In this document: one piece after another, positions 55,428 through 64,000 of the stretch
Numbering within the stretch: the first letter of the stretch is position 1
Layout: each line of letters starts with the position of its first letter
Assembly (NCBI GenBank): GCA_039654915.1
Contig: CM077594.1
Span: forward strand, 45,957,001-46,021,000
Direction: 5' to 3'
DNA from: Aquilaria yunnanensis
Lineage: Eukaryota; Streptophyta; Magnoliopsida; Malvales; Thymelaeaceae
DNA length: 64,000 nt
The notes under the pieces: generated by a model
The model's input: only the letters and a program-made list of their open reading frames with translations
Database searches by the model: none
Told to the model about the DNA's origin: nothing
Made by a program: the position numbers and the translations under genes

Positions 55428-57345
55428 CTAACCATCTTCGTGCTCCTCAGCATCTTCAGCGGAGTCACCTCCAGCATCATCATAGTTGGCGCCAGCTTCA
55501 GTAGTCGGAGGAGGAAGAATGGGAAGATCGAGATATTCTACTCTCGACCATTCCGAAGTTGGCCCTTTGGGAATGTCGAGTGCCCAAAGGAAGGAGAGGC
55601 CCAAGTCAGGATGCTTGGAATGGACCTGGTGACAGGCAAGGCAAAACCCATCTTGGTAGGAAGACTTAGTCACCTTATCTGACTTGGCCTTCTCAGCTTT
55701 CAGGTCTTCCAGCAACTACGAGTCCTTCTCAAGCTTCTTTTTCTTTTTCTTCTTCTCCTTCTTTAGCCGATCAATCTCGGCTATGAATTCAGCATTGAGC
55801 CCCAATGCCTTCATGAGATTGACAACGGGTTCCTCCTTCTCCTTCTAAAAGGCTTCATTGGCCAAAGTCAGAGCCACCACCCTCGAGCCGAGGTTTGACA
55901 CTTTGGAAGAAAAGTCTTCCAAAAGCTCATTTTGGCTCTTCAGCACCTATTCTCGAAGGTTGGCGAGGTCTTCCTTTGCAATTTTATTTAGCTCGCCATA
56001 CTTGACGACCAAGCTAGGAAACAGCTTTTTGGCCTTCACCCAATTCTCCTCCGATTGACTTCAGACCAAAGACTATTTGGCTGCCCAAGATTGAAAGTAC
56101 GCTCCATATGCCAAAAGTTGCAAAAGGGAAGATTTTGAATGTGAGTCAAAAGTAACAAGAGCTCAAAATTTTTTTAAGTCCTAAAGGGCTAAGGTTTTAC
56201 CTAGGTAGCATGCTTGGTCATCCTCACAACGAGGACTTCCTCGTTCGGACACTCCTCCATCAAAGACTGGAAATTGGCATTAGTCATAGTGCCCATCGCC
56301 ATCTAAGGAGCCATCTCCTGACTATCTTCAAAGAACAAATCCATGTCCTCTATGAAGGTCCAAAAGGGCTACCTCAGGACCTTGTCCTTCTAGATTTTCA
56401 TATCACAAAGGGCCCTCTTCCGAGCGTGTTCAGCCACCCATTGAGCCAGGGCTTGCTCATCTGCAAAGTCACGTCAAAGTTCCATTAAAACGTTATCCCT
56501 TAGCCATTCATCTACAAGGTCTAAAATACCAAAAAATTCACAAACTCATAGATGAATGACTAAGGGACAAACCTAGGGGGAGTTCGCGATCATCTCCATC
56601 GAAGTTGTTGACATCAAGGACCTCAGCAGGACCTTTACCTTTTTTCTTTCGACGTTCCTCTAGTTCTTTGACCGAAAGCTCCCCGACCGAAGTCCCCAAT
56701 GTTTCGACAGGCGCATTGGGACTTACAGGGGTTGAACAGATGGCTGGTTTCGAGGATGGGTCAGCCCAACAGGAGTTCATTCAAGCACCTCTACTTCATG
56801 TTCAAGCAGAGGCGGAAGGGAGTCCTCTTTGGCCTTCTTCAAGTTCGACGCTGAATACGGTCCAGCCAGTGCCTTCTTTCTTTTTGGTGCCTTCTTCTTT
56901 TGTAGCTCCCCCTTCTCGGCTTGGCCAAGGAAGAGACTCTTGTAGAAGGATGCAGATTTATCACCCATCTCTGCAAAATGAAGAACATCAGTGTAAGTGT
57001 GGAAAGGCATAAGTAACCAAAATTGGAAAGGAGCTTACTCTCTTTAAGTGCCGAATACGTAAGTTCACTCTCAATGAGCTAGACCAACCATGCTTTCTTC
57101 CCATCAGCCAAGGGCTTTGGCATGCCTTCATCAGTAACATGTTCCTTAACTACCCCCAGCTCTTGAAGAACCTCTTCGGTCATGAAAGTCCATCTGATGG
57201 GGAAGGGGTAGAGAGAACGCGGAGGGACCTTGGGATCCCAATCCACGATAGCCTGAATACGGTTGTCAAACTCTTCAAACTGGGACTCCAGCTCTAAGGT
57301 TAACAACTTCCTTAGGTCCACTACGTTAATGGCCAAGACACCCGA
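55428..57345 (-). pseudogene. Tat antisense gene, copy F, cut by Tekay LTR
   Basis: Exons, right to left, are 57345-57039 (first coding exon, 5' end lost to the LTR), 56970-56573, 56460-56201 (260 nt) and 56117-55428 (TAG). Motifs include DLRKLLTLELESQFEEFD, RSLYPFPIRWTFMTEEV, MGDKSASFYKSLFLGQAEKG, the coiled coil and DGFCLACHQVHSKHPDLGLSFL. A frameshift lies near 56780, and the last intron's acceptor is AA instead of AG. Stops include TAG at 57079, a TAG at the end of the 260-nt exon and the TGA shared with copies C and D. Closest to copy B. Confidence 0.78.
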
Positions 57346-60300
57346 TGTCACACCTCACACAGGCCCTGGCCTATGAGTCCCCAACCTGTCTCATAACCCA
57401 ACTAAGAACTGGGCATCTAGCCCTCGGCCTAACCAGCAGAACTAACCTTAAGTCTTATTTTCTTAAGGTAATGGGCCTGGGAGGTGGCCCAGGTGGCTTT
57501 TAAACCAATCTAGTAATTACTTGCAGCGTAGGTAAAGCCCAAACCACTTTCTTGCATAACAAGCAAGGCAATAAATAATGCAACTTCCAGTGCATACATG
57601 GTGTGCAATCAAGTGTGCTACCTATATGGCAATCAAGAAGCCCACAATGTTGGTTTAGGTTTTGAAAACCACCAGGAACAATGCATGTAGCTATCGGCCA
57701 GCAATCGTATATACAATGGAGCACCACAAACCTGATGAGGTCAAGCCAACAATATCATACAAGTGCCAAACCTTGGCCCATAATTCTCAAAGCACAAAAC
57801 CATACACATAACCATCCATACTCATACATAACTTGGCACACAAGGTTCTCAAAATAACATCACCATCTAGGTATCCAAGACTACAAATATACACAACCAA
57901 AAGTGTAGTCTACCTAGCAAATAACATGGCCAAAATGCCAAGCATCCATAAGTTGTTCATGCCAAGTTATGTACAGACCGAGACCCAAATCCTAGTGCTC
58001 AAACATCACCTTAAGGATCCCATACAAAAGCACACACTGCAACACCAAGCCCGTGGCCATATTCATGGTCATAAAGGTGAAAAGCAAAACCAGAGCTAAA
58101 GTCTAGATATCCATGCTCTCCTAGACAGTTCCCACTCTACAGCCTGCAAGTTTAAACCATAAGTCTCGGCCAACTCACATTAAAACTTGCAAATAATACT
58201 AAAGTGTCAAGCCAAGCACACATTGGCACATACCTTAGCAACAAAGCAAATAAACACTAAGTGCACACACAAGGCAGCTTAGCACTACTCAGGCTGAATA
58301 TCCTTGCCTGAAAAAAAAATGGAGAATGGGCAGTGAGTTTAACTCAGTAGGATTCACTTCATTATACCCAACTCTTAAAGAGTTTATTTAGTTAAGCCGA
58401 GTGAATACTCAAGGCTTAACCTCCAATTAGTTAGCTCAACCTGCAAAACAAACACAAAGACAAGAAAAACAGGTGTATCCATATACAATAACAATAGTGG
58501 GGGTTAACATGCACAAGAAATCACCAAGGCACACAAGTACTCACACACACTTCACATTGTTGCTCTCGGCCATATAAGCCATACATGTACTCGTGTGCAA
58601 TCCTTGCACATAATCTTACCGAAAACATTCCATATGGAGCTCCCAAAATGCCAAGCAAATAGGCCACATTCACTTGCATTTTTAGTACATGTACTATAGT
58701 CAATTAGCTAATCAACATTGCAACCACATATAACCAATAAGCCCGTCAAGCAACTAAGATCACATGGCAGATTTTTAACCATCACTTAGCCACCTTAACA
58801 CTTGAACCATGGCGTATATTACCATGCGAACTCAAGTGCAGTGAACCCTACCTCAAGCTCTCGGTCTCCAATAAAACTTCAAGTGTCCAAGTGCCTTTCA
58901 ACCTCAATGCCTACCATAATAAGGCATAATCATTAACAACATAACCCATGGATCAAATACCATGATTTCAATGAAAGACACTATCACCCAACACTTTGAA
59001 GCTCTCGGCCATATAAGCCAAAATACTTAAACATAAGCTGCCCATTAATCTCACATACCATGAGCCATTATAATCTCCAATAAACAACAACCATGGCATT
59101 AATGCCAAGTAACCAAGTGAAATATACCTTTTCACTCTAATTCATACTTTCGGCCAAAGCACATATTTTCACATAGTTGTACTACTCAACATACCAAATC
59201 ACTAAATGAGTATCCAAACAACTAGTGAACTCATTCATGGCACAATTGCCATGCAAATAGGCAACATTACAAGTAAGCACCAATTCCACCCTTTCAGCCA
59301 TAGTACCCATTTCATATACACATGTTCTTTATTCAATCCAATCCAACACATAACTACCATTGCATCATTAAGCATGGTTCATGGCGTCAATGCCCTGTAA
59401 ACAAAGGTTGGACATGAGTTACCTCCAAACTCACTTTCGGCCAAAGTACCAACTTGCACAATCTTGGTGTCCTTCGTCCAAACAACCTATCACAAGGTTA
59501 AATGATCATCAACAAGCATCACACATGGATTAATTTCCATGAATTCCAAGGAGAACACCAACAACACATATTCAACACATTCGGCCATAGCTAGGTTTTC
59601 CACCAAGCATTTCAATTGCTTTAAATCTCCAAGCTTAGCAACAAATGAGCGTTCCAAAATCCTTGTTCATGGAAGGAAATACCATGGATTCAAGGAAAAA
59701 CCAAAGTTACCTCAAGAACCCTAGCTCAATTTGCTCGGCCCTTCACCGATTCCTCATGAACAAAGCTTGATTCCAAGCAAGCACAAGCTGAATCCACTTC
59801 TCCAAGCTTGAATCCACCCAGAACCTCAAGAACTTTGGATTTAGAAGCATGATTGTGAAGGAACTCTCAAGGGTGCTCTCGGTTTAGCAAGGACAAGGGA
59901 GCCGAAATGAAGCAAATGACTTAGGCTTGTTTCGGCCGAAAGTCATTGGCTTTAGTTAGCCAAAAATGCTAAGCTTACTTCCATTTCCTTGCATGGCGCA
60001 TTAAAGCCCTTAAGTTCACTTGTGCACAAGGCCGCCACTCAAATTGGTATCTACATGTACACTTAAGTCCACACATGGCTCAAATTGCCAAGCAAATAAC
60101 AACACAAGTACCAATGTGTCATAAGTACTCATGCATAACCGGCCATGTAACTAAAATAAAGACTAGTTAGTTTAACTAGTAACTAGTGAATAGTACACTA
60201 GTGGTAGACAAGATTTTGACTAGTAATCATTGTTGTCTCCCAAATTTGGGCTAGTCTTGCACTAGTCACCCATTAAACTTGCATGGCCGAAATGATCAAC

Positions 60301-60530
60301 TTGAAGTTGATAGTTTTAATTGTACCACTCATCTACGTGTACATTTTGGTCCCCTTTCTCTGTTTTCTGCCAGCTTTCCCATAGTACATTTTCTATGTGC
60401 AATTAAGTCCTGAAAGTCTCCAGTTTTGCACATAAGTCACTATACCAGTCTCCAGAGCTTCTCTTACTTCCCTTTCTATTTTCTCTCATTTTTCCTTGGC
60501 CTAAGCCAAGCACATAGGAGGTGCCTAACA
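57346..60530 (-). mobile_element. 3' LTR of the Tekay element at the right edge
   Basis: It has the same ends as the solo LTRs (minus strand TGTTAGGCACCTCC...GTGAGGTGTGACA), 3185 bp. The integrase/chromodomain frame ends 13 bp beyond it, so this LTR ties the whole solo-LTR family to a chromovirus. Array hairpins occur at 58947, 59092, 59236, 59390, 59524 and 59668. CCCGA (57341-57345) is the expected left target duplication; its partner is outside the window. It interrupts antisense gene F. Confidence 0.92.
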
Positions 60531-60545
60531 ATTCCTCCCTCCTTA
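60531..60545 (-). other. Polypurine tract of the Tekay element
   Basis: On the minus strand TTAAGGAGGGAGGAAT directly precedes the LTR start TGTTAGG. The pol stop codon TAA (60545-60543) overlaps the tract. Confidence 0.75.
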
Positions 60546-61460
60546 AGGAATTTGGTCCTCCAAATTCTTCACCAAATTAAGGTACAGCTGAGGATACTTA
60601 GAGGCAATTTCCTGTTCTACTTCCCAGGTTGCCTCTTCGGGAGTATGATTGCTCCACTGCACCTTAATCATAGAAATCCACCTACTCCTCAACTTCCTGG
60701 TATCCCTGGCCAGGAACTGGATTGGCACTTCTTCATAAGTAAGATTAGGTGCCACAATCACAGTTGCAGGTGTTTCTATTTTCTTGTAACTTGGAACATA
60801 CCTTTTGAGCAAGCTCACATGAAACACATTATGTACATTTCCAAGTTCTGGAGGCAAGTCCAGCTGATAAGCCACATTCCCCACTTTGGCTGGTATTTGG
60901 TATGGTCCCACATACCTAGGCGCCAGTTTCCCCTTCTTTCCAAACCTGATTACTCCCTTCATTGGAGAAACTTTGAGCCACACCCAATCTCCTACCTGGA
61001 ACTCCAGGTCCCTTCTCCTTTTCAGGTTTGCATAGGCTTGCTGCCTATCATTTGCAGTTTTGATCCTAGTCTGGATCAACTTAATTTTCTCAGTGGTTTC
61101 CTTAATAATGTCTGGCCCCAATTCCAACTTATCTTCTGGCTGATGCCAGCAATGAGGAGTAACACATCTCCTGCCATATAAGGCCTCATAAGGAGCCATT
61201 CCTATCACTCAATGATAGCCGTTATTATAAGAAAACTCTACCAGTGGGAGATGTACATCCCACTCACCCTGGAAGTCAATTACACAACACCTCAACATAT
61301 CCTCCAGAGTTTGTATAGTTCTCTCTGTCTGTCCGTCAGTCTGAGGATGGTAAGCAGAACTAAACTTAAATTTAGTACCCAGTGCCAGGTGCATGGATTT
61401 CCAGAACCTAGAGACAAATCTAGGATCCCTATCTGACACTATATCGTCTGGTATCCCATT
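60543..61460 (-). pseudogene. Tekay integrase core (second half) and chromodomain
   Basis: Reading leftwards: SDRDPRFVSRFWKSMHLALG (second catalytic D), TERTIQTLEDMLR (catalytic E), the YGRRC segment, a GPY/F-type module (KLAPRYVGPYQI, HNVFHVSLLKRYV), then a chromodomain-like end (MIKVQWSNHTPEEATWEVE). Such a C-terminal chromodomain defines chromoviruses and directs integration to marked chromatin. Two lesions break the frame: a 1-nt deletion near 61461 and a TGA at 61206-61208 after NNGYH. The remainder is open to TAA at 60543. Confidence 0.9.
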
Positions 61461-61843
61461 AATCTTACTATTTCTCTTATATAGAGCTGTGCCAACTTAT
61501 CCAAAGAATCAGTAAGATTCATAGGAAGAAAATGGGCTGCCTTGGTCAGTCTATCAACAATGACACAAATGGCATTATGTTTTCTTCTGGTTAGTGGCAT
61601 ACCCACTACAAAATCCATAGAGATGGATCCCCATTTTCTCTCAGGTATGGGTAAGCTCTGCAGCTTTCCCCCTGGCTTTTGATGCTCCACTTTCACTTGT
61701 TGGCAGGTTTCACAACTTGCAACAAGGGTATTTATATCCTTCCTCAAATATGGCCACCAAAAATGTACTCTGAGTCCATGATACATTTTTGTGGCTCCTG
61801 GGTGCATACCCAGCTTACTAGAGTGAGCCTCCTTCAGGCACAT
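61461..61843 (-). pseudogene. Tekay integrase zinc finger and start of core
   Basis: An HHCC zinc finger ([27 protein letters not shown]) is followed by the core start WGSISMDFVVGMPLTRR with the first catalytic D. It overlaps the end of the upstream frame in another phase, because a small deletion near 61840 removed the linker between RNase H and integrase. It ends with the frameshift near 61461. Confidence 0.88.
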
Positions 61844-64000
61844 ACAACCTATTGTGGAAATATAACATTCCCTGCTTGAAGGAAAAACCCTGGAATAGTT
61901 CTCCCTTACTTTTGCCAGAAATTAACTCTAGCTCTTCATCACCAGCTTGAGCTTCCCTAATAAGCTCTTTCCATTCCGGTGTAATAGTGAGTACTTTTAG
62001 TTGCTCACTTTCTTCAGCTAACCATTGGTTTGCTAGCTGAGTAATACTCAGGTTTTCGGCCTTATGCTCAGTCTCACCTCCTTTGAGTATCCCAGTATAT
62101 TTTCTACTCAAGGCATCTGCCACCACATTGGCCTTCCCAGCTGTGTACTCAATTACACAGTCAAAATCTTTTATGTATTCCAGCCACCTTCTTTGTCTCA
62201 TATTCAAGTCCTTCTGAGTGAATAAATACCTGAGACTTTTGTGGTCTGTATACACTTGGAATTTATTACCAAGCAAATAGTGTCTCCATTGCTTCAGAGC
62301 AAAGACTACTGCTGCTAGTTCCAGGTCATGCACTGGATATTTCTTCTCATGTGGTCTCAACTGTCTGGACCCAAAAGCAATGGCTTGCTTTTCTTGCATC
62401 AAAACACAACCTAGTCCTACATGAGAGGCATCTGTAAACACCTCATACTCCTTTTCAGGATCAGGCAGGAGTAGTACATGAGCTGTTGTCAGCCTTCTTT
62501 TAAGCTCTTGAAAGCTTTCCTCACATTGAGGTTCCCAGACAAACTTCTGGTTCTTTTTGGTTAACTGAGTCATAGGAGCTGCTAAGACAGAGAATTTTGG
62601 CACAAATCTCCTGTAGTAGCCAGCTAACCCCAGGAAGCTTCTGACGTCCCTTACACTCTGAGGCTGCTTCCAATCAAGGATTGATCTCACCTTTTCAGGA
62701 TCTACAGCCAATCCTTGATCATTTATTATATGACCCAGAAATCCAATCTCCTTGGTCCAAAATTTACATTTGCTCAGCTTTCCATACAGCTGATGTTCTT
62801 GGAGTAATCCAAGCACTACTTTAAGGTGTTCCTTATGAGTTTCCTCATCCTTGGAATATACCAAGATATCATCAATGAACACCACCACAAAGTGGTCCAG
62901 GTGTGCCCTGAACACTCCCTGCATCGAATCCATAAAGAATGCAGGTGCATTAGTGAGCCCAAATGGCATCACTGTATATTCAAAATGACCATACCTAGTC
63001 CTGAAAGCAGTCTTAGGTATGTCATCCTCCTTCACTCTTAGCTGGAAATATCCAGACCTTAGATCAATTTCGGAGAACACTCTTGCTCCTTTTAATTGAT
63101 CAAACAAATCCTCTATTCTTGGCAGAGGATACTTGTTCTTTATGGTCAATGCATTCAGCTTTCTGTAGTCAATACAGAGTCTGAGGGTTCCATCCTTCTT
63201 TTTCACAAATAATACTGGTGCTCCCCAAGGGGATACACTGGGTCTAATGAACCCTTTCTCCAGCAGTTCATCTAACTGCTTCCTGAGTTCTACCATCTCA
63301 GGCACTGCCATTCTGTATGGAGCTGTAGACATTGGTGCTGCTCCTGGTACCAGCCTAATTTCAAACTCCACCTCCCTCAAGGGTGGTAAACCAGGCAAGT
63401 CTGTAGGAAAGACTCCTGGGAAGTCCTGAACCACAGGTATCTCCCTGAGTTCATCAGATGTTTCCTGGTTATTCAGTACCAGGCAATCTTGCTCACTTTC
63501 TGGAGTTATCATCTCCAGCACTTTTATATGGCAGTCCATAGTCAAATCTAAGGGCTTCTCCAAATCAAACTCTGTTCCACCAGGCAATATCAACCTTCTG
63601 GCCTGACAATCAATAATGACTCGTTTCTCTTCTAACCAATTCATACCCAAAATCACATCATAGCCATGTGTCTCCAACACTATGAGGTTAGTCCTCAATT
63701 TCAGCTTGCCTATTTGTATTTCACAGTTTTCTACCATGTAGTAGGCAAACAAAATTTCATTGCCAGCTGTTCTTACCAAGTACATGTTGTCCATATACTT
63801 TACCTCTAAATTCATGGCTGTCACCAAGCTTGTAGCTATTATGGATAATGAAGCCCCAGTATCAAATAAAACAGTTACTAATTGACCATTGAGATAAAGT
63901 TTACCTTTCAAAGCCTTCCTTCTAGTCCTTTGCTGACTAGTCTCCCTTTCAGCTTCCTCGGTCTCAGGTGGTTCCTGTCCTCTCCTGGCAGGTTCCAGCT
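61818..64000 (-). CDS. Tekay chromovirus pol: protease, reverse transcriptase, RNase H (partial)
   Basis: One frame is open from the window edge to a TAG at 61820-61818, at least 727 codons. It has no stop upstream of the first listed start, so it continues into gag outside. The order is protease ([21 protein letters not shown]), RT ([56 protein letters not shown] at about 62857-62883) and RNase H ([50 protein letters not shown]). All catalytic motifs look intact. The frame ends early (VPEGGSL) just before integrase because of the deletion near 61840. This is the best-preserved gene in the window. Confidence 0.93.
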   Translation of the reverse strand, partial: LEPARRGQEPPETEEAERETSQQRTRRKALKGKLYLNGQLVTVLFDTGASLSIIATSLVTAMNLEVKYMDNMYLVRTAGNEILFAYYMVENCEIQIGKLKLRTNLIVLETHGYDVILGMNWLEEKRVIIDCQARRLILPGGTEFDLEKPLDLTMDCHIKVLEMITPESEQDCLVLNNQETSDELREIPVVQDFPGVFPTDLPGLPPLREVEFEIRLVPGAAPMSTAPYRMAVPEMVELRKQLDELLEKGFIRPSVSPWGAPVLFVKKKDGTLRLCIDYRKLNALTIKNKYPLPRIEDLFDQLKGARVFSEIDLRSGYFQLRVKEDDIPKTAFRTRYGHFEYTVMPFGLTNAPAFFMDSMQGVFRAHLDHFVVVFIDDILVYSKDEETHKEHLKVVLGLLQEHQLYGKLSKCKFWTKEIGFLGHIINDQGLAVDPEKVRSILDWKQPQSVRDVRSFLGLAGYYRRFVPKFSVLAAPMTQLTKKNQKFVWEPQCEESFQELKRRLTTAHVLLLPDPEKEYEVFTDASHVGLGCVLMQEKQAIAFGSRQLRPHEKKYPVHDLELAAVVFALKQWRHYLLGNKFQVYTDHKSLRYLFTQKDLNMRQRRWLEYIKDFDCVIEYTAGKANVVADALSRKYTGILKGGETEHKAENLSITQLANQWLAEESEQLKVLTITPEWKELIREAQAGDEELELISGKSKGELFQGFSFKQGMLYFHNRLYVPEGGSL

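Noticed and set aside
60426..61181. 251-residue open frame on the plus strand
   Set aside because: It lies opposite the Tekay integrase/chromodomain, has no recognisable domain and is explained as the shadow of that gene.
1..64000. Host protein-coding, tRNA or rRNA genes
   Set aside because: Reading both strands by eye, no frame matched a known host family outside the elements and no tRNA or rRNA signature was noticed. A tRNAscan-SE and protein search would settle this.

Overview
The window is a block of nested LTR retrotransposons from a plant nuclear genome, most likely a flowering plant (species not identifiable). The evidence is Ty3/gypsy Tat-lineage polyproteins with the extra archaeal-type RNase H, a Ty3/gypsy chromovirus of Tekay/Del type with a chromodomain and LTRs of about 3.2-3.5 kb, a Ty1/copia remnant, and repeated 5-bp target-site duplications (TSDs). 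I see no host gene, rRNA, tRNA or CRISPR array. Nearly every base can be assigned to an element or a fragment of one.

Layout. 1-13374: Tat element 1 (+ strand), entered in its reverse transcriptase, carrying a solo Tekay LTR in pol (331-3827) and another in its 3' LTR (10155-13320). About 13481-42898: Tat element 2 (+), spread over 29 kb by insertions: a 1.4-kb solo LTR at 18406, a Tekay LTR at 21251, a composite block at 25175-36587, and an unclassified LTR at 37822-41731 that itself holds a second copy of the 1.4-kb LTR. The composite block contains a minus-strand Tat element (27298-35251) with its own Tekay solo LTR at 28288. 42899-46020: LTR fragments and a minus-strand copia remnant. 46030-52458: Tat element 4 (+). 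52459-53899: another piece of the unclassified LTR. 53900-57345: Tat element 5 (+), cut by a Tekay element (-) that runs from 57346 past the window end.

How the parts work together. Each Tat element has gag-pol in one direction and, between pol and the 3' LTR, a second gene in the opposite direction. This antisense gene appears in five copies (A in Tat 1, B in Tat 2 split in two, C in the minus-strand Tat, D in Tat 4, F in Tat 5). It has four recognisable coding exons, one of them exactly 260 nt in all four copies where it can be measured. It also has its own TATA promoter with an upstream ABRE-like GACACGTGGC element, a Transposase_28-like N-terminal domain and a C-terminal coiled coil. Sense pol and the antisense gene converge on a 500-700 bp spacer of short tandem repeats centred on near-palindromes. 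An antisense additional ORF is a known trait of Grande/RIRE2/Retand-like Tat elements. The gene structure, shared TGA codons and promoter are what this window adds.

The second hidden structure is inside the Tekay LTRs: an array with a 144-bp period, each unit carrying a CATGG...CCATG hairpin and a TCGGCC motif. Almost all coding units are broken. The least damaged are the Tekay protease-RT-RNase H frame (61818-64000), antisense gene D (two in-frame stops over about 755 codons) and the last exon of antisense gene B.
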